From assembly GCA_035582835.1 (NCBI GenBank), contig JAYKAV010002042.1:295320-359319 (forward strand): a DNA stretch of 64,000 nt, in the 5' to 3' direction. The first letter of the stretch is position 1. Each line of letters starts with the position of its first letter. Shown in pieces: positions 11,463 through 23,311 of this stretch. A model generated the notes under the pieces. The model did not search any database, was not told where the DNA came from, and saw only the letters and a program-made list of their open reading frames with translations. This DNA is from Phoebastria nigripes. Taxonomy: Eukaryota; Chordata; Aves; Procellariiformes; Diomedeidae. The position numbers were made by a program, and so were the translations under genes.

Positions 11463-13619
11463 GGAGGCTAATAAGGAGTGAAAGGCAAACAGCTTCCTTC
11501 CTTCCCATTTTTAACAGCGAGAGCTACATATTCCGTTATAGATAACTAATACTCCAGGCTTTCTCATCCAGTTTGTTTCCAGTGCACCTGACAGCACTCT
11601 GGCCAAAGTCTGCTCCCAGCAAGGAGTGGTTGCAAACATAAGCGCCCAGCATAGCCCCTTCTCTTTTCCCTTTTGTCTTTATTCCCTCCTCCCATCAGTC
11701 AGCTCCTTCACACAAAGCTGTCTGTGAACCAGGCAACACTGTGCTTACACATTACGCTGAAATCACGATGCCACAATGAGTCTCAGAGAACAGGGGAAGC
11801 TCGGTATAAATTTTAGCTTTGCTCAATGTAAATATTTTGTACGTGAATGGATAAACTTTCAAAAACTTCTGAAAGGAAAACTAGCAGATTAAATTATCAT
11901 TGCAAACATCTTCTAAACAGTCCCAAATTCTGGGTCTAAATTCTCAGTCTGCCCATCTCTGCAGATCAGTGAAACCTCAGTGGAAATAGGATCAGGCTTT
12001 GTGAATCAGGAAGATGTAAATATACCAAAACAGCAAACACTAAATCTGTCTCACTGAGCAGATCGAGTATCTGAGTAGCATTTGCAGGATTGATGCCAAA
12101 GACTGACTGTCTCAGGGGTTCAGTTCTGATGGTGGCAGAAGGAGGCCCTGAATTAGAAAAGGTAGGTGAATAGTATACAATTACTGTGTTTATCAGCACT
12201 GGCTAATAACAAACTGTTTCATTACACATTCTTACTGATTTTTATATCTAAAATTACCATAAAGAGGTCACAGGGCAGTTGATAGGCCACTGCCTTTTCA
12301 TTTTAGAAATGGCATCTTGAGCTGTGGGTCCCTTTTAACAATGCTTAGAAATTTTAAACTGAAACTTGGCATTGCAATGTTTATGTACAGTAGTAAGAAA
12401 TGCTATCATATTATTATGAAATGTTTTTTTGAGGGAGGACANGATTGTTACCTGTTAATTTTATTGCAGCTTCTCCGTGGAATTTTGCTTTTGCATTTGA
12501 CCGACTAGAATTAAAAAGGGGTTGTTTTGTTTGGAGTTTACTAACTTTCTTCTGTGTTTTAGCAGCCCTGTCTTCACTAGTACAAGAACAGAGAAACAGA
12601 AGTCGTCCCAAACACACACAGCCCAAAAAGTTTTTCCAAATGCACACTTATAGATCATCTTATTTATTCTGACGTACCACATACCTTTTAAATTTTGCTC
12701 AAAGTATTTTAGTGAGGAGACTCCAACATCTTGCACTGTAACTATTCTGCATACAGATGGTTGGATAGCGGAGGGGTTGTTTTATTTCTTGGTGGTAGTA
12801 ATCCTGAACTCCAAATGGACTGAAAAGTCCCTGTTGTCTTGATTGATGAGACTCTTGAGATGTTAGCGACAGTTCCAAGGAAATGAAATCTTTTAGATCA
12901 TTCTGATTCATTTAGGAGCAAATTGTGGTGTGTTTCAGAACTGACCAAAAAGTATTTCTCAAATAGTTTGTGTGGCAAATTTCACAATATTCCTTAAATA
13001 AAATATCTAACATACTTTTTTTCTTAATCATTAGCTCAATTCCATTTTTTCTGACAAAAATGTTGGAAGTCAGCTGAAGATGGTAATCCTAATGTAGCTA
13101 TACAGCAATTAATATTACCTTGAACTGTTAAGTTAAATCACTCGATCTATGAAAATATTTATTTAATTTTAAATTACATTAATGATATCCTTTTTACACA
13201 GTATTTTGCATCAGATTCATTATCTTAATTTAGTTTTCGTAAGGATTATTTGGAGGCAAGGGACATGCTTTGTGTATTTTTTTTAAAAAGCTCATTGAGT
13301 TACCTCTGTGAGAAAGGAGAGAGAGCTTCTTTCCTTATTCATAAAATGGCTTTGAGAAATAATTTAACAATAATTAATTATTCTTGGATGGATGTGGGCA
13401 AGACAATTTATATGCATTTTTTTGCGTACAATATAAAGTAAAATGGAAGTTTTCAACTCATTTTGGAGTAAAGTTCATTTGATGTAGTTCAAAAGGTGTA
13501 TGAAGTCCAAATCTGTATTGGGAGGAGACTAGAATTGGTTATTTTTATTGCTCAGCATTACTTGGCTATTTATGTAGTTCAAACTGATAACAGCTGTTTA
13601 TGTTGTAAGAAAAGCCTTG
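11463..13619. other. Non-coding DNA with no recognised feature
   Basis: AT-rich sequence. An acceptor-like tttcttctgtgttttag precedes base 12563 and is followed by an open frame, but no donor or polyadenylation signal supports an exon and the phase differs from the left-hand exons. Nothing else is supportable. Confidence 0.45.
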
Positions 13620-13905
13620 AACGAGTGAGTGACCGCAGGAGCAGTTGGGAAATAGGGGTGACCCACCTCTGCGAGGGCAGCCAGCCGGTCCACCAGGGAC
13701 GGCGATAGCACAGGGCACCTGGGCTTGGTGGTGATTTCACCAAAACCCCAGGAGCAGAGACTGCCAAGCAAAACATATCGAGTGAGCACTTTTCTGAGCC
13801 AGCCCGGTCCCTGTCTCGTAATAACTGTCCCATGCTCACTCAGTGAGATTTGCCATCTAGGTCCAGCAGTCGTGACGAAATGCGAGCTGCGGGCAGGCAT
13901 GGATT
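13620..13905. other. Locally GC-rich patch inside AT-rich DNA
   Basis: About 285 bases with several CpG dinucleotides and overlapping ORFs on both strands (minus frames up to 100 codons), which such composition produces by chance. It includes ccaccagggacggc at 13690-13703, a partial match to the CTCF core. I cannot tell a decayed repeat from a small regulatory element. Confidence 0.3.
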
Positions 13906-15547
13906 CATTAATATATACATCCTAAATTAAGCCTATGTATGCTACTTGGCTTTTACAGACATATTTATCACATGTAAATTGAAATATTCAATATTCTAGA
14001 ATGACATTTGTTGTTATATTAATTTTCAGGTCTTCTAGCTGAATTCTTTTGCAAAAACTGTACTGCAAGGTACCAGTGATCTTAAATGCTGGGGTTTGTG
14101 TTTTATTTCTGATAACACTGACTGTTTGCAGGAACACAATCACATTTCGTAATAGTGCAGTCTTATAGACACTATCATAGACACTAAAATTGCTGACTTA
14201 CATTTCAGTGTTAGTACACAGCCTCAGAAATGCATTGCTTTTCAAGGACAGATTGAAATGTCCTGACTCTTTGTCAGTAGATGCGGGATGCAAGCTGTCA
14301 AAATAAGAATCTCCATAAATGCGTAACAAGAGGCGATCGGGAACCATACCAGTAAATTATACCATGCATATGCAAATATAAAGAGAGATAGCCTTACTTC
14401 CCTACAGTTAACTTTATACTCAATGAAGTGCGAAAGGGAAACAATTTATCTCTTCTTCTGTTTGCATGTTTTATACCAGCAGCTGGGCTTGTGCTTTTAG
14501 ATGCAACACATCATTTATTTAATTGGGTGACAGTACAATTTTCTACTATGTTTTGTAGCAGCCACAGAAAAGAACAGGCGATAGAGTACACTGGCTCCCA
14601 TGGGTGAGATTGGCAGGCATGTGCTGGATTGGACCCTAGCAGACTGTCTGTTGTATTTTTGTTTGTGGGATTTGTTGAGCACAGTTTTCTTCAGGGAGGT
14701 ATGTACAGTCATGCCTTATCTGTCTACCTATCTGTCAGATTTTTGCTTACTCTTTTTCTGGCCCTGTGGTATATTTGTTACAACAGTGTGAAAAAAAATG
14801 AGTGAATATGTTCTATGTGTATAGTTTTATCAAAGTCATTTCTCCTCCAGTGTAGCTATTACTCATTTTCAGTGTCTTGGCCCCTGTTTTGGGACTTGTG
14901 TCATTCTTATTCAGGCAGGGTTCTCTCGGCTACTTCACATGTTGATCGGACGGCACACACGATTGAGCTGGAGCCTTTGACTTTTACAATAGTTGTTCAC
15001 GGCAAGAGGGAAGTGGAGAGATTCAAACATTACCAGTTAAAAATGTGTTCTGCCTGGACTGCAGAAGTGCTTGTGTGGTGCTCCGGAGCTTGAGTACAGT
15101 CGGACCCCTAGTCCCACTTAAGCAGTGGTGCAAAGGTCTCTCATAATACAAGCCTCCAGGCTCTTTGTACTCTGGAGAGCTTGTAGACTGCTCTCTCCCG
15201 TTTCCCACGCTAGGGAAGACGGGACTTCAATCTATAACAGACCAGAGACAGAGGCCAGCACAATGCATAGGGAGAGCATTTTTAATGCAAATGAATACCG
15301 CAGATCATGCATCCCATCTCTCTAACAGAGATAATCCCTCTCAAGGTACAACTTTCTCTTGTGCTTCTGCTGGGAGGAGGCATCTTTGCCCAACTTGTCA
15401 CCCCCTCGTCCTGGGATGTACGGTATCTCACAGTACTGAAATGGGATTATGCAGCCCTTTGTGTAAGTGATGTGCACTAAAGCTGGTAGATGTGGGAAGG
15501 CTCAGGATTCTGCTTGACTTGAGCAGCTTTTTCAGACAGCTCTATGG
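13906..15547. other. Non-coding DNA with no recognised feature
   Basis: AT-rich intronic-type sequence with short ORFs only. I see no repeat family, RNA gene or paired splice sites. Confidence 0.45.
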
Positions 15548-15733
15548 TTTTTTTTTTTCTCTCAGGTGTACCCAATTATTTCCCAGGACTTTTCTTACAA
15601 GTTTCTGTAATTCCTTCTTCTTTTTCTCAAAAAAAGAAAAAAAAAAAAGAAAAAGATAGATGCATATTATATATATACACATGTATATATGTATATATAC
15701 ACATTATATATATATACATTATATGTATGTGTT
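15548..15733. repeat. Low-complexity cluster: T tract, A tract and TA/TATG microsatellite
   Basis: A T run near 15548-15558 is followed by an A-rich tract from about 15629 to 15655 interrupted by G, then alternating TA, TATG and ACAC units to about 15731. The TA-rich segment contains long self-complementary stretches. ORFs reading through it (Tyr/Ile/His-rich in one frame, Lys- or Phe-rich in others) are artefacts of the repeat. Confidence 0.85.
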
Positions 15734-16899
15734 TTTGATGGACTTTAGGTTTTTTAACAGTATCTCTCTGTACACAGGTAGCTTGCTGTATGGTTCTAGC
15801 AGCCAGTCCCCTGGGCACTGTTGGCTGACTGAACTGTGTTTAAATAGCTTCTCCAGAAGCCTCTGCAGTGCTTCAGCTCTTTTAGAGAGGGATCAGTGCT
15901 ACGCAGGACTTACTCCCTTATCCAGAGTGGAGCCCATGTGTGTGTCCCACGGGAATCAGGGATTATGGGGCAGTGGTAGATGCCCGAGTCGCCTGTTGAC
16001 CCAGAGTCATGAAGCACATCCAGAACCAGATGAGGGGCAGGGCTTCTATACCCCGTGCCTTAGATATAGTGTGAGAGCTCAGCTCCTCAGCAGCCTTCAT
16101 CCTTGCTCTCATGGAGCTCCGGACCAAAAAGCATTTTCCAACAAAACACATACCAAGAATGAGAAAGTAGGTTGATATTCTCCAGTGTTTCCATTTTCCC
16201 ATTCATTTTTACAGAAGCCAGTTTTTCCTGTTCTGGGCAGGAGAAGTTCAGACATGGAAGCCTTGCTGCTATAATCACCTGATGTATACATGGGAAAACA
16301 GACAAAAGCTTCNGAAAAGAAGTTCTCTCCTATAATTTCTTAGTGTATGGAGGGAAGTACAACTTCAGAAAAATTATTTGCAGAAGGTTTCTATGTAGCT
16401 ACCATTCAGATGGCATTTTGGTAAATTCCCAGAACTGAACACAGAGTGATAAAGTAGTGATTTTGAGATGAACTGCTAATTATTAGATGGGGCCTGCTGA
16501 TAATCCACAGTAGGAGAAAGGTCACACATTATTTGAAGCAGCCAAGTGTCAAAATTATGACCTTCTTTAAATTGGCATTACATGACTTAAATATTACCAC
16601 GACTAATCACTTGATACAAAACCAAAGTGCTCAGAAAATAAAAGTGCCTGAAGCTTCTGTATTACAAAATGTCCTAATGCAAATTTTCAGATAAGCAATT
16701 AAAGTAGAGCTTGAGAATGTTGTGGGTTAGCCAGCACGCTGCAAATTGAACTGAAAATTTCCAGAGGTACTTGTGTGTCTTAAAACTTCAGCTAACAAAT
16801 TGGACTTTGCATCTAGGACTGTGAATCTGGACTGAAACAGACTTGGCACAGCCTCAGAGAGGAACTGGAGCAACCTATGATCTAAGAGACCTCAGGAGA
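15734..16899. other. Non-coding DNA with no recognised feature
   Basis: Includes a moderately GC-rich stretch near 15780-16140 with overlapping ORFs on both strands, the longest (171 codons from 15660) starting inside the microsatellite. I find no splice-site support or recognisable protein. Confidence 0.4.
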
Positions 16900-17215
16900 A
16901 CTTCTAGGCTATTCCCCTGTACCAAATCAGAATCACCTATACCTATGTCACCCTGATAAAAGTTTGTTTAGCTTCTTTTTTAAGACCCCCATTGATAGAC
17001 TAGAGAGCCTGCTCAGATCGGTTTCAGTACCCCACCTACCATTAGAAAGTTTTACTATGCTTTCTTGCTGTAAAATGTCTTCTTGTGTTCATCATCAATA
17101 TGCAGAACAAGTTATGTTCATATTCTTTCCCTTCCTTCCTCAGGTCAATCTAGTTCATCTAGCTTTTTCTTGTAGGTCCTGGTTTCCAGACTCCTTGTTC
17201 CATCTAGTGTCTTGA
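16900..17215 (-). mobile_element. Ancient CR1-like LINE relic
   Basis: The plus strand follows the order of old CR1 antisense text: a gaacttctaggctattcccc block, then a run resembling 'second-half warning' CR1 3' sequence (aagacccccattgatagac), then attagaaagttttactatgc and ggtcaatctagttcatctag. It is heavily diverged, with no octamer end and no usable ORF. It could belong to a related LINE; the assignment is by word order, not alignment. Confidence 0.4.
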
Positions 17216-18050
17216 CCTGCACACTAAATGTTAATTTGAGCATGTCCAGAGCTAGTTACGTGTCTCACAGCTTTGTCTGAAAAAAAAAAAGAGTTTTAGC
17301 AGTTGAGGCTGTAGCAGAATCTGGGCTCTTTTTAATGCACATTGACTGGTGAGTTGCATAGACACTGAAGTGGGTAGTGCCGTGCTATCCTCCATAAGCC
17401 AGCCATCACCAGTACTAAGAAAAGAGAAAAAATAATTTGGAACTCAGAGGAGGATTGTGCAGTGATGGTGATGGCCCACCTAGGAATAACTGAAAGGGAC
17501 TTCAGATGGAGGTAGACTTGCAAATTTGATGGTCCGTATTGAAGAAATGTGCAGTACTTTGTATAGAAATCCAAGAACTGATAAATCATTAACATTTTCT
17601 GTTGAAAGGAGGCCACTTGTTTCTCAGCACAAAGGCAATGGCTTCATGAAAATGATGAAATGAAAGAACAGAAGAAGAACAAAGAAGATAACCAGGCAGA
17701 CAAAAAGTCAGAGAACCTCTCTCTTGTTCCTTAGTGTTCACTTTCATCTTCTCCATGATCAGGATTGCAAAAGTTACATGTTTCCTGTTAATGGTATTAA
17801 TTCCTGTAGCCTGCACGTCCTTAGTCCTAGAATGTCCTAAGAAATGTGTCGTAGTTTGTTTGTGTTAATTGACCAAACTTAATCCATGGTTGTGCCTACT
17901 ACACAAGGGATCTCTGTGCGGATACATACAAAATTCATCAAATCACAGTTACTGCCAGACAGTGATTCCCTGGAGATCTGCAGCCTGATTCAGATTTCCT
18001 GCTAGCTTTATACCAGCATAAGTGAAAAGGGAATCCTGTTCTCTTTTAAT
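17216..18050. other. Non-coding DNA with no recognised feature
   Basis: AT-rich with a short A run at 17280-17291. Minus-strand ORFs of 75-94 codons lack splice or homology support. Nothing else is seen. Confidence 0.45.
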
Positions 18051-18231
18051 TTCCCAGGCTGAATGCCGCCTCGCTCCCCTCAGTAATTACAGCGCAGCAG
18101 GAAGCTTTGTTGATGGCAGGCACATGGTATCTGGGAGCAATCTGAAATACCCCACAGCCGGAGGAGGATCGGATGTGGTCAGCGGGCCAGAGACATGCGA
18201 GGGCAGCAGAAGCTGCAGGAAGCGCCACAAG

Positions 18232-18238
18232 TGACTCA
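18232..18238. promoter_or_regulatory. AP-1 (TRE) consensus site
   Basis: Exact TGACTCA heptamer. It overlaps the left end of the CTCF-like core, so the two factors could compete. One heptamer is expected by chance in a sequence this long; only the clustering gives it weight. Confidence 0.4.
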
Positions 18239-18250
18239 GTAGGTGGCGCT
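18236..18250 (+). promoter_or_regulatory. CTCF-like core motif
   Basis: The sequence tcagtaggtggcgct fits the CTCF core CCASYAGRKGGCRS at nearly every position, including the AGGTGGCGCT heart. The first C of the core is replaced by T. It lies inside a CpG-containing patch. Occupancy cannot be read from sequence alone. Confidence 0.55.
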
Positions 18251-18286
18251 CTTCCCTCTGCATCCGCGGCGCGGTGAGGGAACCGC

Positions 18287-18294
18287 TGACGTCA
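18287..18294. promoter_or_regulatory. Full palindromic CRE (CREB/ATF site)
   Basis: Exact TGACGTCA octamer in a CpG-rich context. Full CREs with CpG are rare in AT-rich intronic DNA and are typical of promoters close to start sites. Confidence 0.5.
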
Positions 18295-18402
18295 GTGCTC
18301 AGCGTCACCCTGCTGACACACCGGCTCGGGATGCAGCGTGAAATCCAAAGCCGTGACCTCTTTTGATCGCTGTTTTTTTAATGGAGTCGGCCTTGATTCA
18401 TG

Positions 18403-18410
18403 TATAAAAA
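18403..18410 (+). promoter_or_regulatory. TATA-like box downstream of the CRE
   Basis: TATAAAAA on the plus strand, about 110 bases after the CRE. The distance is compatible with a plus-strand core promoter starting near 18435. TATA-like strings are common in AT-rich DNA, so this depends on the context. Confidence 0.25.
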
Positions 18411-19199
18411 TAGTTTACCAAGGGTTCTTGAAATTTCAGCTCAGATAATCTGCCTAATGAGATGTCTGTCTGTAGCTTCAGCTCTGTAAATTATTCTTCA
18501 CTCCTTGTTCAGGCAGTGCAATCCTAACACAACTGTGCTTTGATGTCAGACAGAACTGTCTTTCTAGACTAGTGGTGATTCTGGTCTGCACAGTCAGAGC
18601 ATTTTGAGATGCAAATCCTTATATTCTTACAGACTGTTTTCTGATGTGTTGCACTGGCTTTTCAACCAGTTGTTCAGTCTGTTCACAGAGTGAATTTAGT
18701 GAGAGCTTAGACAACTAATTTAAACTTGAAGTCTAATGCTGTATGAATGTACCCCACCTTTTTAATGAACCCTTTTTAACAGGGAACCTGGTTTGGGTGG
18801 TTAAGGGTGTCTTGTCTACCCCAGTCCTGGCCCTTGTGGTGATATAAGGAAAATAAAAAGTTTTGGCAATAAATGGTTATAATGAGTTTTAATCCCCAAG
18901 CTGTACCCCTACCAAAGCCTCAAGGACTTCTTGCCTGCTTTCTTTGGGTGTTGTTTTATGAAGGCATAACTGGAGCTTCACCAAGTACTTGCCTTTGAGT
19001 TCTTGTTTCACAGCAGGGATTCAACCCCGGGTCAGGATTGTCTGGTTCTGGGTTGACAGAAACTTGCACAGTTGTTGGCTTTGCTTAATTGAGGAGCCTC
19101 CTTTTGTCATAATTTCTTTGGAAGTTTTGGACAGTAGGTAGCTCTGAGTCAATTTATTGACATTTCTCTCCACAGGGAATTTTTTTATTAAGGTCTATC
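18411..19199. other. Non-coding DNA with no recognised feature
   Basis: AT-rich, no convincing ORF. A tRNA B-box-like string on the minus strand (ggttgaatccc, near 19019-19029) has no A box or cloverleaf that I could build around it. Confidence 0.4.
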
Positions 19200-20050
19200 A
19201 GAAGTGCTACCTTCTCCGCTGACCACTAGTTTTTACATACACCTCTCTGAGAGTGCTCCTTAGGACATTCAGCTTGAATATACTTGTCGTGCTCAACTGG
19301 GTGGCCAGTTCTTTTATACTGAGAGAGACTGATCTTGGTGCTGAACTGTCCAGCTGTGCATGCCTCCATGATGTGGAGTTCCAGCTGCTGTGAACTGATT
19401 GAAATCTCATCAGCAAGAATAGCTTGTGCCTCTTGGGAAATCAGAATGTTTTCCTGGTCCCCACAGTCCTGGCTAGCCTACAGTGCACCTGTGGCCTCCT
19501 ACCTCTTGGCTGGCATGTGTTTCACACACTTATGTCCAGCAGCCTCCTGCGATGCCNTTCATTTGTACTTAGGATGTGGGAAAGCAGAGTGTGGTGGGTG
19601 TTGTTGATTGTCTCACACAAAGGACATTGGGACAATGCCTTTTTTATGTTATAGCTCCTTTGGAAGTGTGTAGCCAAGGTCCCCACCCAGTCACTGCATA
19701 TGGGACAAGATTGATCTTTAGTGGGGAGTCTTACAAAGGTGACTGCAGAAGGACTGATTCAACCTTTTTCACAGTGACTGTGGTGGTGGTGTCCAAGGAG
19801 TGTCCATCCCTGAGTGGTCTGGTTTGGGTGGGCTTCCTGGGAATGGTCTCAGAGGAAGTGCTTCAGTTTTATTCACAGCAGGTGTAAGCGTGATGTGATG
19901 TTATCTGAGAAGTAAATATCCATAATTCCCAGCAAATTTGAGATACAGTCCACCATGGCTGAAGTGCAAGATGAATTTTTTTCACCAAATCTGAGGTTCA
20001 CAAAGTCAATGGTAGGGATGACAATAAAATCCTCTGGGCCAATCTGGGGG
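19200..20050 (-). pseudogene. Coding-like minus-strand relic, unidentified
   Basis: On the minus strand two segments read as plausible protein: about 19230-19440 (containing QQLELHIMEACTAG) and about 19872-20045 (containing PEDFIVIPTIDFVNLRFGE, ending in a stop). Between them all frames carry stops. An acceptor-like cccatcccacccccag precedes the second segment on the minus strand. No family is recognised. It may be a decayed processed pseudogene, an old transposon ORF or chance; the two pieces are not proven to be related. Confidence 0.22.
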
Positions 20051-23000
20051 TGGGATGGGTGAGCATTGATAGGAAGTGCATGTGCATGGTAGTCATGCTT
20101 ATATCAGCCAAGTCTGTAGATGTAGATGTAGATCCATTCCCTGGTTGCACTGTCACAGGTGCTCCATTTTCTTCAGTGAGAATTAACTATGTAAGTACAC
20201 AGAAGAACCATTACTCTGAGTGGGTTTCAGCTAGCTGTACTAACAACTGGACAGTGAGATTAGTCAATAGGTTGACAGCAACTATGAGCATGGCATTTAT
20301 CAAACTGGGAGGGTTTTTTTTCCCCCTAAGATATGTATTACTCTAAGATGTTAGAATTACGTTAAAAAGGTCCCCCTAGCTCTGGAATGAATAACTGGCA
20401 TCAGACATTCTCCAGCTCTGAAGACCTCAGGGTCATTATGCGGGAACAAAAATTATGTACCATATGGCACGTCTAAAATATTCAGTAATTTGAAGAGAGT
20501 GTTTGCTGAAAACAAATTTTACAGCAAACCAGGCTGTAAATTTTCTATAGCTTTGAAAAATCACCGTGAAGGAAACAGGAGGACAAAACACTGAAATGTA
20601 TACCCTGCCCTGCTTCTTGAATGTAGGTTTATCAGTGAATGATTATATTCTTTTCATTGTACAAAAGCATTCATCAGACCTTTTCAACTATAAACTCTAA
20701 TGATAATTAGCATTTTAGTGTGGGGACTTGAAAGCATTCTGTAAACATGACAGAGTTCACATACAGCATTTTCTGATGGGTGTTTCTCTAATAATACATT
20801 TCATTTGCCTCTGGAATTTTTTCATCCCCTGCTTTTTGTGTCAGGAGAAAAACGGCTGCATGCAAAGAGGTGGATTGCAGTATTTAGGTTTTCAGACCCA
20901 AGAAGGGCATTTCATGTTCTTCCTAGGAATATGCCTTATCCTTTATCTTCATTTTGCAGCTGGAAGGCAGAAGGGCAGAATGCAAATGATTGCTCAACAT
21001 CCCACATGAGATCTCTTGCGGTACTGAAAGGATCAACTGGATCTTTTGATCTTCAGTCCTGCACCATCAGTCACAAGATTGTCTTCCCTGCTGTGCAGTA
21101 TTCTCTTGTATACTGCCATCAACACTTGCTTTGCTCCTTCCTACCTAGCCCAGAATACACAAAATAACATTCTTTGTAATACCATTTACTCCTTCAAACT
21201 TAGTACAGTAAGGCAAGTTCTGAACCCTGCTGCCTGAGGCATTCAGGGTACTGGTGACAGATGTCCCAGTAAAACCGGTGTAGTTGCACTTTTTAGTGAC
21301 TCAGCATCCCAATAACATGGTTGACATCCAGTAACCTCCCAGTTTACACCCTGCTCTGTCTGCAAAGGCTGCATTTGCAAAGCAAGGACTCTGGCAACTA
21401 AGAAGATACCTCACTCAGCTGGAGCACACCACTGAGGCTCTTCAGGGTAACAGTTCCCCTGGTTTGACCAAAAGGTACACATTTGTGGTAGGCATTTCAA
21501 CACAGCCGATCCTGGGACATCCTGATTACCAGTGTGTGTTGTCTGGCAGTTCTCATTCAGGTGGATCAGCAGTTAATCTGATGGAATTGCCTGTTCTTTC
21601 TCTTTTTTTTTCTTCTTTTTTGTTATTTTCATTCTCCGGAGTCTGAAAAAAGGAAAGTGCAAGCCTAAATGAGGCTGCTGGGACCCGCACATTTAGTTGC
21701 ACAGATCAGCCATCTGCTTTGCATGCTATACCTTCGCTCCTTGTTATACACTTATTATGGGAATATTTATTCTGTCAATGACTAGCTGTTTGCTCATAAT
21801 ATGCTTCCATCTGCATATAAATTTGTAAAACCACTCCCCTTAGGCATATGAAAGTTTGGCTTTCCCTTTAAGGTGGCTATAACTATGCCATTAGATTTAC
21901 CATATCATCATCAGGATGTTCAGCTCCCACATCCGCTGCAGGATGTGCGTGTGGAAGATGGGCTGGGAAAAGCAATTTACACAACTCCTCAGGTGCAAAA
22001 AAGGTTGAGTTTTAGAGTGACAGCCAGTAGAGCTGCAATCTGTGTAGGAATTTTGGAGGTCTTAGAGGTAACAATATGGTGAAAATAACTGGGGAGGAGC
22101 CATAGACACCTGTAGGTATAAGTAAGGGCAGTGGATTGCTAGGAATGATGAAATGGCCGTGTCGCATGGTGTGTGCCACATACCTGGCAGATTTGCCTTC
22201 ATTGAAACTCCCAGTGGGCTTTGAGGGCAGCTATGTGAGGAGAAGACCTCTCATGGGCCTTCCTTCTGGGAGAATCCAGAACAAGACCGAGTTGCAGTTG
22301 AGGGTGGGAAAGACAGGTTCTGATTTCTCAATTATTTAAACTTTTCAGAGTTGTGTGGTTCATGCACAATGAATAGAGAAGAGGAAAGAGCAAAAAAAGA
22401 AAAGATGGCTTGGGATTTAGGGGTTTGTTTGTTTGCTATCTTCTGGTTTTGTTTTGTTTTCCCTGCAGAAAACGACTCAGAATAATGTATTTTCTCACTA
22501 ATTCTGCTCTTGTTAAATTCTAACTGAATCCTAAGAGACAGGGCCAGGTCCCCTAACAGTGTCCGTCTTAGCATTTGGCACATGGTACCACTTTTCTTGA
22601 CTAGCTTGAACTTTCAGAAATCACGTGCTTTTGAAAATTAATTAGATTCTCCTTCTCATGCTAATCAATATTGGTAGCATTTTGTCTACAAAACACTTTA
22701 CCCCAGGAGCATGGATGTTTTAAGTGCTTGCCAGAGACTGTCAGCTATCCCTGGGGAAATGATGTGTTCAGGCGTATCTCACTTAAAATAATTTTTAAAG
22801 TAAACACTTTGCTTTGTCTTGTATATGAGTTATGACCCTAATGACTTCTGGTTCTGAGTTTCCTTTCTCAGCGTTTCCTCTCCCCAGACTTCTCCTGATG
22901 ATAATGCTGCACAGTGTGGGAATGAGCCCAGGCTGCCTTTTATTCCTATGTATTTACCTGACATTTTGCCAATGTGCTATTATTCTGCTTTTTGTATTGA

Positions 23001-23230
23001 AAAATAATGCCCTGAATCTCACGTTGTGAAGATCAAAACCCACTCTTCAGCAAGGTATATAGTAGACCAAAATCTCAATTAGGGGCATAGAGATAGCTAG
23101 GCAGTAGGCATGTGGGCTGTTAGGGGACGGATGGAGAAAGCATAAGGCACAGTGGCTTACTGGAGGCAGTTCAGTCCCTGCAGAAGCACGATGAGCTCCA
23201 GCAGGCTTTGGCACAAAATTGCAAGAGCTT
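20051..23230. other. Non-coding DNA with no recognised feature
   Basis: AT-rich, mixed sequence with short ORFs only (longest 120 codons on the plus strand at 20805-21167, without splice support or recognisable domains). A small TAGATG triplication occurs near 20116-20131. Nothing else is supportable. Confidence 0.45.
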
Positions 23231-23311
23231 TGAAGGATGCAGCAGCTCTACTGTTGCCTGTGGTGAAGGCCTGAAGGATGCAGCAGCTCTACTGTTGCCT
23301 GTGGTGAAGGC
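23231..23311 (+). repeat. Perfect tandem duplication, 41-base period
   Basis: Forty bases beginning tgaaggatgcagcagctcta at 23231 recur identically at 23272. With no mismatch between copies the duplication is recent or an assembly artefact. It does not lie in a supported gene. Confidence 0.95.

Larger units (their letters stand above)
18051..18350. promoter_or_regulatory. GC/CpG-rich patch, candidate intronic promoter or enhancer
   Basis: About 300 bases rise sharply in G+C and CpG compared with the flanks (for example catccgcggcgcggtgaggg). The patch holds three motifs in 63 bases: AP-1, CTCF and CRE, listed separately. A TATA-like box lies about 110 bases downstream of the CRE. A pyrimidine-rich acceptor-like tract ends at about 18058. 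This is motif-level evidence only; it could be an enhancer, an insulator, an alternative first exon or a non-coding RNA promoter. Confidence 0.4.

Noticed and set aside
12563..12672. Possible exon after tttcttctgtgttttag
   Set aside because: Good acceptor but no donor or polyadenylation signal, and its phase does not match the other candidates.
13690..13703. Second CTCF-like string
   Set aside because: ccaccagggacggc misses key core positions (GGGGGCGC replaced by GGGACGGC).
13598..13900. 100-codon minus ORF
   Set aside because: Lies in a GC-rich patch with overlapping ORFs on both strands; composition explains it.
15660..16175. 171-codon plus ORF, the longest in the window
   Set aside because: Begins inside the TA/TATG microsatellite and runs into GC-richer DNA with ORFs on both strands; no splice sites or recognisable domain.
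19019..19029. tRNA B-box-like string on the minus strand
   Set aside because: No A box at the correct distance and no cloverleaf could be drawn.
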